Below, piece after piece: positions 8,734-16,946 of a stretch of DNA of 64,000 bases. This DNA is from Arthrobacter sp. ISL-48 (GTDB lineage Bacteria; Actinomycetota; Actinomycetes; Actinomycetales; Micrococcaceae). Within the stretch, counting starts at the first letter, position 1; each line of letters begins with the position of its first letter. The notes under the pieces are model-generated. The model was not told the origin of the DNA. It saw only the letters and a program-made list of their open reading frames with translations, and did not search any database. The stretch spans positions 27,185-91,184 of the forward strand of contig NZ_JAGGPL010000020.1 in assembly GCF_018613805.1 (NCBI RefSeq), written 5' to 3'. A program made the position numbers and the translations under genes.

Positions 8734-9226
8734 TGTCGCGCTTGTGGATGTCAATGAGGCCATCCTGGAGCAGCTGCTGGTCCTGGCCGTTGAGGATGCG
8801 TCCCCTGACGAGGTGACCCCGCCGTTGGGCACCGGGCCAGGGTGGGACGCGGAACGCACTGCCTGGTTCTACGCATACCACCGCGCCGCTGTGGGCCTTG
8901 ACGGTCCGGCACAGGAGAAAAGCTGGGCCGTCTTGTGCGACGGCAAGGTTGCCGGGTCCATCCGGCTCAAACGCACCGCTTCGCCAGATAATGCAGGGGA
9001 AGCCTCCGCAGAGACGGGCATCTGGCTGGGACGGCACCACCGCGGACGTGGAGTCGGGACCGCCGCTTTGCGCCTTGTCCTGGAGGAGGCACGCGGTGCA
9101 GGCATGGAGCGGGTGGTGGCCAGCACCATGGCGGGGAATCTTGGCGCCCGGGGCATCCTGGCTTCGGTGGGTGCCGTCCTGATGTTCGAGGGCGACGGCA
9201 CCGTTAGGGCCGGCGTCGACCTTTAG
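8717..9226 (+). CDS. GNAT family N-acetyltransferase
   Basis: A 169-residue GNAT protein. The acetyl-CoA loop is LGRHHRGRGVGTAALRLVLEEA, preceded by the acidic strand ETGIW and followed by ASTMAGNLGARGILASVGAV. The substrate is unknown. The start ATG 8717 lies inside the last codons of the YigZ gene (17-bp overlap) and is preceded by GGAG with a 7-nt spacer, so the two genes are probably cotranscribed and translationally coupled. Confidence 0.82.
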   Translation: MSPSPDVALVDVNEAILEQLLVLAVEDASPDEVTPPLGTGPGWDAERTAWFYAYHRAAVGLDGPAQEKSWAVLCDGKVAGSIRLKRTASPDNAGEASAETGIWLGRHHRGRGVGTAALRLVLEEARGAGMERVVASTMAGNLGARGILASVGAVLMFEGDGTVRAGVDL

Positions 9227-9353
9227 CGGCCAGCCAGACCGGATTGCGTAACTTTAGCGGCCCACCCAGTGTGCACAGCCCGGAATACCAGGGCTGGCCC
9301 CAGCTACTCGGGCTATAAATTACGCATTTCCGTCCAGTGGGCCTGGCGTTAAG

Positions 9354-9389
9354 CACAACGGGCCCCTGCTTTCGCAGGGACCCGTTGTG
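9354..9389. terminator. Stem-loop between the GNAT gene and rpsA (bidirectional terminator)
   Basis: A 15-bp stem with one mismatch: CACAACGGG then CCCTGC, loop TTTC, then GCAGGG and CCCGTTGTG. It lies between the convergent GNAT and rpsA ends. No T run follows on either strand, so efficiency as an intrinsic terminator is uncertain. A second hairpin (TGGCCCGG/CCGGGCCA, 9391-9409) abuts the rpsA stop codon. Nothing else is seen in 9227-9416. Confidence 0.6.
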
Positions 9390-9416
9390 TTGGCCCGGAA
9401 GCCGGGCCAATGGCGA

Positions 9417-10892
9417 CTAAGCGCCGGTCAGCTTCTCACGCAGTGCTGCAAGAGCCTCGTCCGAAGCAAGCGTGCCTGCACCGGTCTCGGCAGCAGCCGG
9501 CTCGGAGGAGTAGCTTGTGGTGCCGGAATCGCTGTCACCGGACGTTGCAGCTGCAGCGTCGTCGGCAGCGTGCTGGGTAACCTGCTTCTTGTGTGCTTCC
9601 CAGCGGGTCTGGGCGTCAGCGTACTGCTGCTCCCAGGCTGCACGCTGGTTCTCGTAGCCTTCAAGCCACTCGTTGGACTCCGGGTCGAAGCCCTCCGGGT
9701 ACTTGTAGTTGCCTTCTTCGTCGTACTCAGCGGCCATGCCGTAGAGAGCCGGATCGAATTCGGTGCTCTCGGCGTCGACACCCTCGTTGGCCTGCTTGAG
9801 GGACAGCGAAATACGGCGGCGTTCGAGGTCGATGTCGATGACCTTGACGAACAGCTCGTCACCAACGGAGACAACCTGCTCGGCCAGCTCAACGTGGCGC
9901 ACGGCGAGCTCGGAGATGTGGACCAGGCCTTCGATGCCGTCTTCGACGCGAACGAACGCACCGAACGGAACGAGCTTGGTGACCTTACCCGGAACAACCT
10001 GCCCGAGGGCGTGGGTGCGGGCGAAGGTCTGCCACGGGTCTTCCTGCGTAGCCTTGAGCGACAGGGAGACACGCTCGCGGTCCAGGTCGACCTCGAGAAC
10101 CTCGACGGTGACTTCCTGGCCGACTTCGACGACCTCGGACGGGTGGTCGATGTGCTTCCAGGACAGCTCGGAAACGTGGACCAGGCCGTCTACGCCGCCC
10201 AGGTCCACGAAGGCACCAAAGTTGACGATGGAGGAAACGACGCCGGGACGGACCTGGCCCTTTTCCAGCTTGTTGAGGAACGTGGAGCGGACCTCGGACT
10301 GGGTCTGCTCGAGCCAGGCACGGCGGGACAGCACAACGTTGTTGCGGTTCTTGTCCAGCTCGATGATCTTGGCTTCGATCTGCTGACCGATGTACGGAGC
10401 AAGGTCGCGCACACGGCGCATCTCGACGAGGGATGCGGGCAGGAAGCCGCGCAGACCGATGTCGAGGATAAGACCACCCTTGACAACCTCGATGACGGTA
10501 CCGGTGACGACACCGTCTTCTTCCTTGACCTTCTCGATGTCGCCCCAGGCGCGCTCGTACTGAGCACGCTTCTTGGAGAGGATCAGGCGGCCTTCTTTGT
10601 CTTCCTTGGTGAGCACCAGGGCTTCGACCTGATCGCCAACGGAGACGACGTCTCCGGGATCAACGTCGTGCTTGATGGAAAGCTCGCGGGAGGGGATGAC
10701 ACCTTCGGTCTTGTAACCGATGTCGAGCAGAACTTCATCGCGGTCGACCTTGACGACGGTACCTTCGACGAGGTCTCCGTCGTTGAAGTACTTGATGGTG
10801 GCGTCGACTGCTGCGAGGAAGTCCTCAGCGGTACCGATGTCGTTAATGGCGACTACGGGGGTACCGGGCTTCTCGGTGGAGGTGATGGTCAT
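9417..10892 (-). CDS. rpsA: 30S ribosomal protein S1
   Basis: A 491-residue S1 protein that helps mRNA bind the small subunit. Four S1 (OB-fold) repeats are visible, at about residues 35-105, 120-190, 205-280 and 290-365; repeats 3 and 4 show VNFGAFVDLGGVDGLVHVSEL and VPFGAFVRVEDGIEGLVHISEL. The four-repeat form is usual in actinobacteria, against six in E. coli. After residue 390 comes an acidic, Gln/Ala/Ser-rich tail (YDEEGNYKYPEGFDPESNEW) that ends in EALAALREKLTGA. It has a 170-nt leader with two stem-loops and a consensus-like promoter. Confidence 0.97.
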   Translation of the reverse strand: MTITSTEKPGTPVVAINDIGTAEDFLAAVDATIKYFNDGDLVEGTVVKVDRDEVLLDIGYKTEGVIPSRELSIKHDVDPGDVVSVGDQVEALVLTKEDKEGRLILSKKRAQYERAWGDIEKVKEEDGVVTGTVIEVVKGGLILDIGLRGFLPASLVEMRRVRDLAPYIGQQIEAKIIELDKNRNNVVLSRRAWLEQTQSEVRSTFLNKLEKGQVRPGVVSSIVNFGAFVDLGGVDGLVHVSELSWKHIDHPSEVVEVGQEVTVEVLEVDLDRERVSLSLKATQEDPWQTFARTHALGQVVPGKVTKLVPFGAFVRVEDGIEGLVHISELAVRHVELAEQVVSVGDELFVKVIDIDLERRRISLSLKQANEGVDAESTEFDPALYGMAAEYDEEGNYKYPEGFDPESNEWLEGYENQRAAWEQQYADAQTRWEAHKKQVTQHAADDAAAATSGDSDSGTTSYSSEPAAAETGAGTLASDEALAALREKLTGA

Positions 10893-10938
10893 GTAGTAGG
10901 GGCTCCGTTGTGGATAGTTAGTCGGTCAGGTAAAACCA

Positions 10939-11042
10939 CCATGCCCGCGTTATGGAACGCAGGCACGGGCATCGGCACACCGCGCGGATGTGCCGGGTCA
11001 TCCTGATTTTGTGGATTAGTGTTTCTCTAACTGCAGAGAAAC
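10939..11042 (-). promoter_or_regulatory. Structured 5' leader of rpsA (two hairpins)
   Basis: Between the promoter and the rpsA start are a perfect 8-bp hairpin GTTTCTCT-N6-AGAGAAAC (11021-11042) and a second inverted pair ATGCCCG/CGGGCAT (10939-10972). The leader could allow autoregulation by S1, as known in other bacteria; that is inference. Confidence 0.4.
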
Positions 11043-11065
11043 GTGCACGTAGTACACGCCCGTTT

Positions 11066-11095
11066 ATTCTAGTCGCAGCGGCCAACGTCGGTCAA
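11066..11095 (-). promoter_or_regulatory. Probable rpsA promoter
   Basis: On the minus strand TTGACC, 18 bases, TAGAAT. This is the best sigma-70-type promoter in the region and predicts an rpsA leader of about 165 nt. Confidence 0.6.
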
Positions 11096-11105
11096 AAGCG
11101 CCTGC

Positions 11106-12401
11106 TCAGAAGTGGGTAAGGCAATGGGTGGGCCGCTCCACCGCAAACATCTGCCGTGCCTTGAACGCCGCACCGTGGAAGTTCTCACGGATCCGGCCGG
11201 CTGCCGTGAGGGTTACGGGACAGACGGCGCCCAGGTAGATCGATGACAGCGCCGAGACGTCCAGGGTCAGGTCCGCCTTCCCCTGCGGCGTCTCCGTCAC
11301 GACGGCCTTGCCGCCGCTGACTTCCAGGGCAAACGTTCCAGCTGTCAGGTCGAGCGGATCGAGCACTTCCAGGACCAGCCGTCCGTCCACTGGATAATGC
11401 CTTGCCTGCAGGGCCTTTGGGACATCCAGGATACGCAGCCACAGCATGTCCCTGCTGTCGGAGGAGTCGATGCAGCGGGGGTCCCCGAGCGCCCAGGTGA
11501 GCGGGTCATCCAGCGGCGCCTCCTCCCAGGTCACGCGCTCGACGAGGTCAATGGCCCCCAGGAACTGCCAGAGCTCCAGGTAGGCCTCATTGGTGGCGGC
11601 TACCAGGTCCACCACCTGGACGGTGTAGGGCGTGGTGTCCCAGCCGAGGAACTTGTAGGACACATACCCGTCGACGTCCCCATCCGGCCCGTAGTGCAAA
11701 GCCACCTTGACGGCGGGATCTTCCTTGCCGTCCCGCCCGAGGGAACCTGACGCCACCTGGCGGTACCACTCCTGCCGCCCGATGGAGCCAGGGGTCTGCC
11801 GGTGCACCCGGTCGAAGATGTCCGGGGCCAGGTCCAGCAGCACCTTGGGCTCGGCGATGTCCACGGTACCCACTGCCGCGTGGCTGATGCCGAACCGGGC
11901 CGTGGTGTCTACCTTCACGGTGCGTTCAAAGCTTGCCACGCCGTAGCCGAACCGTCCGTAAATTGTTCCTTCCGATGCGGTCAGGGCAGCCATCGCCAGA
12001 CCGTCCTTGCGGGCCAGTTGCAGGTCCTCGGACATCATGCGCCGCAGCAAACCCCTGCGTCGGTGGGGGGTGCGTACAGTCACGGCGGTGACCAGCTGGG
12101 CTTCCAGCATTCGCCCGAATCCGATGTTAAGGGTCTTGCGCAGCGTGCCGAAGGTGGCGACGGGCACGGCGGACGGCAGCGATCCCGCGGCCACTTCACG
12201 GGTCTGGTAGGCACCGGTAAACATGCGACGGTCTGCGCTGTAGGTGTCAAGGGATTTTGCTACATGCTCAGGAGTCCGTGTGGATTCGTGGAAGCCGAAG
12301 GCAACGGCCTTGAGCCACGATTCGGCCTCCGCATAGCCCGGTTCGCCCATTGATACCGCGCCGAAGCGCCGGATTTCGTAGTCCCCACTCAGATCATCCA
12401 C
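11106..12401 (-). CDS. Eis-like GNAT acetyltransferase with C-terminal SCP2 domain
   Basis: A 431-residue protein of the Eis (enhanced intracellular survival) type, which acetylates amines on several positions and can act on aminoglycosides in mycobacteria. The first GNAT domain has the acetyl-CoA loop VRTPHRRRGLLRRMMSEDL and the family strand AALTASEGTIYGRFGYGVA. A second degenerate GNAT domain follows, then a sterol-carrier-like domain (DLTAGTFALEVSGGKAVVTE). The protein ends in HCLTHF; the free C-terminal carboxylate is catalytic in Eis. GTG 12401 lies 7 nt after TAGGCT, which supports this start over the longer frame to 12533. Confidence 0.85.
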   Translation of the reverse strand: MDDLSGDYEIRRFGAVSMGEPGYAEAESWLKAVAFGFHESTRTPEHVAKSLDTYSADRRMFTGAYQTREVAAGSLPSAVPVATFGTLRKTLNIGFGRMLEAQLVTAVTVRTPHRRRGLLRRMMSEDLQLARKDGLAMAALTASEGTIYGRFGYGVASFERTVKVDTTARFGISHAAVGTVDIAEPKVLLDLAPDIFDRVHRQTPGSIGRQEWYRQVASGSLGRDGKEDPAVKVALHYGPDGDVDGYVSYKFLGWDTTPYTVQVVDLVAATNEAYLELWQFLGAIDLVERVTWEEAPLDDPLTWALGDPRCIDSSDSRDMLWLRILDVPKALQARHYPVDGRLVLEVLDPLDLTAGTFALEVSGGKAVVTETPQGKADLTLDVSALSSIYLGAVCPVTLTAAGRIRENFHGAAFKARQMFAVERPTHCLTHF

Positions 12402-12408
12402 ACCGCTG

Positions 12409-12414
12409 AGCCTA
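12409..12414 (-). promoter_or_regulatory. -10 box TAGGCT of the leaderless Eis-like gene
   Basis: TAGGCT, seven bases, GTG at 12401. It is the same hexamer as at coaE, polA, the RibD-like gene and the YciO gene. Confidence 0.45.
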
Positions 12415-12478
12415 GCCAATGCGCGGCAGGGATGGCCAGCGCGGACCCATCTTGCGGGTGGGACGTGCTGCATCCAAC

Positions 12479-12496
12479 TGCAACTCATTGGTTGCA
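12479..12496. promoter_or_regulatory. Palindrome TGCAAC-N6-GTTGCA, operator copy 1
   Basis: TGCAACTCATTGGTTGCA. The arms are perfect 6-bp inverted repeats. It lies between the divergent Eis-like gene and the AHSA1/ArsR operon, 33 bp centre-to-centre from a second copy. Confidence 0.65.
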
Positions 12497-12511
12497 TTCT
12501 GAGCGATCGCA

Positions 12512-12529
12512 TGCAACCATGAAGTTGCA
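12512..12529. promoter_or_regulatory. Palindrome TGCAAC-N6-GTTGCA, operator copy 2
   Basis: TGCAACCATGAAGTTGCA, with identical arms and spacer length to copy 1. It ends 21 bp before the AHSA1 start, a typical place for autorepression by the ArsR-type regulator encoded in the operon. Confidence 0.65.
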
Positions 12530-12550
12530 CCATTCAAACTGAAGGGAAAG

Positions 12551-13039
12551 ATGACAATGACAACTACCGCAAACCAGCCCTCCGTCGTCGACATCGGCGA
12601 ATTCGTCGTGAAGCGCACCATTAGTGTCGCGGCACCCATCGAAAAAGTCTGGGCCGCTGTTACGGAGCCCAAGCACATCGCGCAATGGTTCGGTCAGGGG
12701 GCTGAGCTCGACGAGGTAGCGGTCGGTGGCCGCGGCCTTTTCTCCTTCGAGGGCTACGGCGATGTCCCGGTGCGGATCGAGGAGCTCGATCCGCCGCGGA
12801 TGATCGCCTACCGGTGGAGCAATGAGTTGAACAACGTGGATGATCCCAGCCAGCTGGACCCCGAGCACTCGACGGTGTTCAGGTTCACCCTGGAAGCCGT
12901 CGACGGCGGCACACAGCTCACAGTCGTTGAAGCTGGCTTCGGCGCCCTTGCGGACCCAACCGGCAGCATGGAGAGCCACCGCGGGGGCTGGGACTCGGAA
13001 TTGGACGAGCTGGCCGCGTACCTCGAGGGAGGGTCGTGA
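12551..13039 (+). CDS. SRPBCC/AHSA1 domain protein
   Basis: A 162-residue START/AHSA1-fold protein. Visible family blocks are VVKRTISVAAPIEKVWAAVT, EPKHIAQWFGQ, the strand RMIAYRW, and the C-terminal HRGGWDSELDELAAYLE. Such proteins have a hydrophobic ligand pocket; the actual ligand is unknown. The ATG has AAGGGAA 4-5 nt upstream. Its stop overlaps the next start as GTGA, so it is translated together with an ArsR-type regulator. This pairing is very common and suggests the two act on one signal. Confidence 0.87.
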   Translation: MTMTTTANQPSVVDIGEFVVKRTISVAAPIEKVWAAVTEPKHIAQWFGQGAELDEVAVGGRGLFSFEGYGDVPVRIEELDPPRMIAYRWSNELNNVDDPSQLDPEHSTVFRFTLEAVDGGTQLTVVEAGFGALADPTGSMESHRGGWDSELDELAAYLEGGS

Positions 13040-13356
13040 CCACAACCGGCACCCTCGTTCCGGTATTTGCCGCGCTCGGCGACGAGACCCGGTGGAACAT
13101 CCTGGCGGCGCTCGGCGAGGGCGACGCTTCGGCGTCGGCCCTCGCGGCCCGGTTCCCGGTCACCCGCCAGGCAATCGCCAAGCACCTCACAGTGTTGCAG
13201 GGGGCCGGACTCGTCGAATCCTTACGGGTTGGCCGCGAGCTGCGTTACCGGGTGCTCGGCGCGCAGTTGAGCGAGACCGCGAGAAAGCTGGACCGCATCG
13301 GCGCCGAGTGGGATCGGCGACTGGCAGCGATCAAGCGCATTGCCGAGGATCTGTAG
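13036..13356 (+). CDS. ArsR-family transcriptional regulator
   Basis: A 106-residue winged-helix regulator. Helix-turn-helix residues about 28-60 include ASALAARFPVTRQAIAKHL with recognition-helix residues TRQAIAKHLTVLQGAGL, and the wing is LVESLRVGRELRYRV. No cysteine-rich metal site is present, so it is not a classic metal sensor. The GTG start overlaps the AHSA1 stop. Two matching palindromes upstream of the operon are the obvious candidate binding sites. Confidence 0.9.
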   Translation: MTTTGTLVPVFAALGDETRWNILAALGEGDASASALAARFPVTRQAIAKHLTVLQGAGLVESLRVGRELRYRVLGAQLSETARKLDRIGAEWDRRLAAIKRIAEDL

Positions 13357-13378
13357 CCCGCGCAGAGTCCCGCAGGGT

Positions 13379-13420
13379 GGGGTCAGGCCGGTGGCCGGTA
13401 TCGGCCACCGGCCTGACCCC
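13379..13420. terminator. Perfect 18-bp stem-loop, bidirectional terminator
   Basis: The arms GGGGTCAGGCCGGTGGCC and GGCCACCGGCCTGACCCC flank a 6-nt loop, between the convergent arsR-like and DUF1349 genes. There is no T run, but the symmetry and place favour termination in both directions. Confidence 0.75.
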
Positions 13421-13428
13421 AGCGGCGC

Positions 13429-14052
13429 CTAGGAGCCGTCCCTGACCTCGGTCAGCGTCTTCGTGTCGAAAGCGATGTTGCTGAATGTCGCCGTCGTTCC
13501 ATCCCCCGACGGAGACTGGGCCACAAATCCTATTTTCACTGTTTCCGGGGCCGGATCACCCAAGGCGAAATAACGGACCATGTTCCAGCGTTCGCCGTCG
13601 GTTGAGGCGTGCAGGGCGAAGGCCGGGCCCAGGCGGGAGATCCGCAAGTACGTGCCCGAACCGTCGATCGGCCAACTGTCGCAATCGTCTGATTTGCCGT
13701 CCCTGGTGACCACTGAGACCACCCGCGTTGTTCCACTTGGATCCAGCTCGGCACAGAGTTTGAACCAGTTATCCGGGTCGACATAGCCAATCAGCACTCC
13801 GGAGTCGAAGTCGCTGACAAACACGGGGCTCACGAAGGCGCTCAGCCGGAAGTCGCCGCTGATGGGTGCAACAAACCGCTCTGCATCGGCCGTGCCTGGC
13901 GCCCCGACCGGGTCAAGGAACATATCGGCCCCGGCGTCAGCGGTCAGGACCAGCCGCTTCCCGTCAAGGAGCGGACTGGTCTTCGATGGCGGCCCTTCGC
14001 CGACCAGGGGGAAAGGCAGGGATACGATGTCCAGGGTTCGAGGGTTGTTCAC
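13429..14052 (-). CDS. DUF1349 domain protein (concanavalin A-like fold)
   Basis: A 207-residue protein with the DUF1349 pattern: GDFRLSAFVSPVFVSDFDSG, VLIGYVDPDNWFKLCAEL, and TDGERWNMVRYFALGD near the end, then KIGFVAQSPSGDG. The predicted all-beta lectin/glucanase-like fold often binds carbohydrates, but no reaction is known for the family. There is no signal peptide, so it is cytoplasmic as read. Confidence 0.8.
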   Translation of the reverse strand: MNNPRTLDIVSLPFPLVGEGPPSKTSPLLDGKRLVLTADAGADMFLDPVGAPGTADAERFVAPISGDFRLSAFVSPVFVSDFDSGVLIGYVDPDNWFKLCAELDPSGTTRVVSVVTRDGKSDDCDSWPIDGSGTYLRISRLGPAFALHASTDGERWNMVRYFALGDPAPETVKIGFVAQSPSGDGTTATFSNIAFDTKTLTEVRDGS

Positions 14053-14089
14053 CAGCCAACCCTATCCATTCCGCCTTGTTCCACCAGGC

Positions 14090-16927
14090 CTAGTGGCCGG
14101 CGTCGTACCACGTGGTGCCGACGCCGATCTGGACGTCCAGGGGCACACTGAGGTCCGCAGCCGAGCCCATCTGTTCGGTCACGAGCCTTTCCACGGCTTC
14201 CCGCTCTCCGGTGGCCACTTCAAGCACCAGCTCGTCATGCACCTGCAGGAGCATCCGTGACTTCAGTCCCTGGACCTGCAGCTCATGATGCACGCCAAGC
14301 ATGGCCCGCTTGATGATGTCCGCCGCGGAACCCTGGATAGGCGAATTCAAGGCGATGCGCTCCGCGTTTTCGCGAAGCTGGCGGTCGGTGCTGGTGAGGT
14401 CCGGGAGGTAGCGGCGGCGGCCCTCGATGGTGGCCGTGTAGCCGTCAACGCGTGCCTGGTCCACTACGCCGCGCAGGTAATCGCGGACAGCGCCGAACCT
14501 GTCGAAGTAGTCCTTCATCAGGGTCCGGGCCTCGTCCACCGAGATCTCCAGCTGCTTCGAGAGCCCGAAGGACGTCAGGCCGTAGGCCAGGCCATAGGAC
14601 ATCGCCTTGACCTTGGACCTCATGGCGCTGGTGACCTCCTCGGTAGGCACATGGAAAATGTTGGAGCCCACGAAGCGGTGGAGGTCCTCCCCCTCCTTGT
14701 ACGCCTGGATCAGTCCCGCGTCCCCCGAGAGGTGAGCCATGATCCGCATTTCGATCTGCGAGTAGTCAGCGGACAGCAGGCACTCATAACCGTCACTGAC
14801 CACAAAGATGCCGCGCACACGCCGGCCTTCCTCGCTGCGGATGGGGATGTTTTGCAGGTTGGGGTTGTTCGAGGAGATACGGCCCGTGGCAGCAACGTTC
14901 TGGGCGTAGGTGGTGTGGATCCGGCCGTCTTCGGTTACGGATTTCTTGAGCGTCTCAAGCATCTGGCGCAGCTTCGAGGATTCCCGGTGCGCCATCAACT
15001 GAACCAGGAATTCGTGTCCCGTCTTTTCCAGCAGGTTCTTCAACGACGCCGCGTCGGTGGTGTAGCCTGATTTGATCTTTTTCGTCTTGGGCAGCTGGAG
15101 TTCGTCGAATAGGACTGTCTGCAGCTGCTTGGGCGAACCCAGGTTCACCTCGTGGCCGATCGCGGCGAAGGCGAGCTCCTGAGCATTGTCAATGACCTTA
15201 GCGAGATCGGCCAGCTGCTCGTCCAGGCGTGGCATGTCGATCGCGATTCCGGCCAGTTCCATGTCTGCAAGCACCCGGCTGACCGGAAGCTCCAGGGTGG
15301 AGAGCAGGTCCGCGGCCTTGCGTTCCGCCAGTTCCGATTCGAAGAAACGGCTCAGGGCCTGGACCACAGCGGCCGCCTGGACCAGTGCCCCGGCAGCGGC
15401 GGCGTCGTCGCCGTCGAACGACAGCTCGAGCTGGCCGGCCTTCGCGGTCTCGGAGGAGATGCTGATATTGAGGTGGTGCTGGGCCAGCTCGGCGAGTTCG
15501 TACGTGCGGCGGTCCGGCTGGATGAGGTACCCGGAAACTGAGGTGTCGTCCACCACCCCTTCCAGGGCCAGGCCACGGCTGGACAGGGCCTTCAGGGCAG
15601 CCTTGTAGCCATGCAGGACCTTCGGGGCCTGCCCGTCCCGCAGCCAGTCCGCCAGGACGTTCTCGGCTGCGGCGTCCTGGGCGGCGAGGTCGATATAGAC
15701 GGCGGCGCCGTCACGGACGATGGCCACCGCGGCGGCGTCTTCGCCGATCCTGCCGGGCACCAGGTCAACGGCGACGGCGGAACGCTGCCCGGCTCCTGCC
15801 TCAAGGAACGCGCTCAGTTCGGCTGAACCGGAGGGCGTCACGTAGTCCGGTACGTCTATGGTCTCCCGCTCAGCGGACTCCACTTCGTCGCTGCCGTAGA
15901 GGGCGAAGAGGCGGGTACGGATGGTCTTGAATTCCAGCTCGTCGAACAGCTGCTCCAGGGCGGCCTGGTCCGGACGAGGTTCCGCAAGGTCGTCGAGGGT
16001 TACCGGGAGCTCAAGATCGGTGTGCAGCCTGTTCAGCCGCCGGTTGCGCTTGACGTCCTCGACGCTTTCGCGGAGGGCATCCCCAACCTTGCCGCCGATC
16101 GCGTCGACGTTTTCCAGGACTCCTTCGAGCCCGCCGTAGAGGTTGATCCATTTGGCTGCCGTCTTCGGCCCCACCCCCGGGATGCCTGGGAGATTGTCCG
16201 CCGACTCCCCCACCAGCGCGGCAAGATCGGAGTACTGCGGCGGTGTCACAAAATACTTCTCCTGGATGGCAGCAGCGTCCAGCCGGGGAATATCGCTGAC
16301 CCCCTTCCGGGGATAGAGCACAAAGACGTTGTCGGTGATGAGCTGGAACGCGTCGCGGTCGCCCGTGACGAGCAGTACCTCATAGCCTGCCTTCCCTCCC
16401 ATGGATGCGAGCGTTGCCAGGATGTCGTCCGCTTCGTAGCCGGGCATCTTGATGGTCTTGATGCCCCATGCGCCCATGACCTTGTCGATGAGGTCGATCT
16501 GGCCGCTCATCTCGCGGGGCGTCTCGTTGCGGCCGCCCTTGTAATCGCTGTACTCGGCCTTGCGGTGCGTTGTCTCGTCCGAGACATCGAAGGCTACGGC
16601 GATGTGGGTGGGCTTCTGTTCCTTGATCAGGTTGATGAGCATGGACGTGAATCCGTGGATCGCGTTGGTGTGCTGCCCGTTGGCGGTGGAGAACTTGTCC
16701 GCCGGGAGGGCGAAGAACGCGCGGAAGGCCATGGAGTGCCCGTCCAGCACCAGGAGGCGCGGCTGGTCCGTCAGGGGAACGACGGGAGCTTCCGTGGCTG
16801 AAACCGATCCGCCGGCTGGCGGTGGAACCGTCACATCCTGCAGGGCAGCGTCATCCTGCAGGGCTGCGTCGTCCTGGAGGACGGCTGTTTCGGACGGAAA
16901 GGGGGCCGGTTTGGTAGTTTCACTCAC
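14090..16927 (-). CDS. polA: DNA polymerase I
   Basis: A 945-residue PolA used in repair and Okazaki-fragment processing. The 5'-3' exonuclease domain starts with LLVLDGHSMAFRAFFALP and contains YEADDILATLA and GIPGVGPKTAAKW. The central 3'-5' exonuclease-like domain lacks a clear DEDD set, as is usual in actinobacteria. The polymerase domain has LLSADYSQIEMRIMAHLSGD (motif A), the O-helix RSKVKAMSYGLAYG and LQVHDELVLE (motif C). The N-terminus holds an unusual acidic repeat (LQDDAALQDDAALQDV, about residues 18-33). GTG 16927 is 7 nt after TAGGCT; an ATG at 16948 is an alternative. Confidence 0.96.
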   Translation of the reverse strand: MSETTKPAPFPSETAVLQDDAALQDDAALQDVTVPPPAGGSVSATEAPVVPLTDQPRLLVLDGHSMAFRAFFALPADKFSTANGQHTNAIHGFTSMLINLIKEQKPTHIAVAFDVSDETTHRKAEYSDYKGGRNETPREMSGQIDLIDKVMGAWGIKTIKMPGYEADDILATLASMGGKAGYEVLLVTGDRDAFQLITDNVFVLYPRKGVSDIPRLDAAAIQEKYFVTPPQYSDLAALVGESADNLPGIPGVGPKTAAKWINLYGGLEGVLENVDAIGGKVGDALRESVEDVKRNRRLNRLHTDLELPVTLDDLAEPRPDQAALEQLFDELEFKTIRTRLFALYGSDEVESAERETIDVPDYVTPSGSAELSAFLEAGAGQRSAVAVDLVPGRIGEDAAAVAIVRDGAAVYIDLAAQDAAAENVLADWLRDGQAPKVLHGYKAALKALSSRGLALEGVVDDTSVSGYLIQPDRRTYELAELAQHHLNISISSETAKAGQLELSFDGDDAAAAGALVQAAAVVQALSRFFESELAERKAADLLSTLELPVSRVLADMELAGIAIDMPRLDEQLADLAKVIDNAQELAFAAIGHEVNLGSPKQLQTVLFDELQLPKTKKIKSGYTTDAASLKNLLEKTGHEFLVQLMAHRESSKLRQMLETLKKSVTEDGRIHTTYAQNVAATGRISSNNPNLQNIPIRSEEGRRVRGIFVVSDGYECLLSADYSQIEMRIMAHLSGDAGLIQAYKEGEDLHRFVGSNIFHVPTEEVTSAMRSKVKAMSYGLAYGLTSFGLSKQLEISVDEARTLMKDYFDRFGAVRDYLRGVVDQARVDGYTATIEGRRRYLPDLTSTDRQLRENAERIALNSPIQGSAADIIKRAMLGVHHELQVQGLKSRMLLQVHDELVLEVATGEREAVERLVTEQMGSAADLSVPLDVQIGVGTTWYDAGH

Positions 16928-16934
16928 AGGTGCC

Positions 16935-16940
16935 AGCCTA
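16935..16940 (-). promoter_or_regulatory. -10 box TAGGCT of leaderless polA
   Basis: TAGGCT, seven bases, GTG at 16927. It lies 7 bp from the start codon of the divergent thioesterase. Confidence 0.45.
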
Positions 16941-16946
16941 GTTCCC

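Noticed and set aside
9387..11006. 539-codon open frame on the plus strand opposite rpsA
   Set aside because: It mirrors rpsA codon by codon, has Val/Leu/Asp-rich repeats from the reversed S1 motifs, and no family content.
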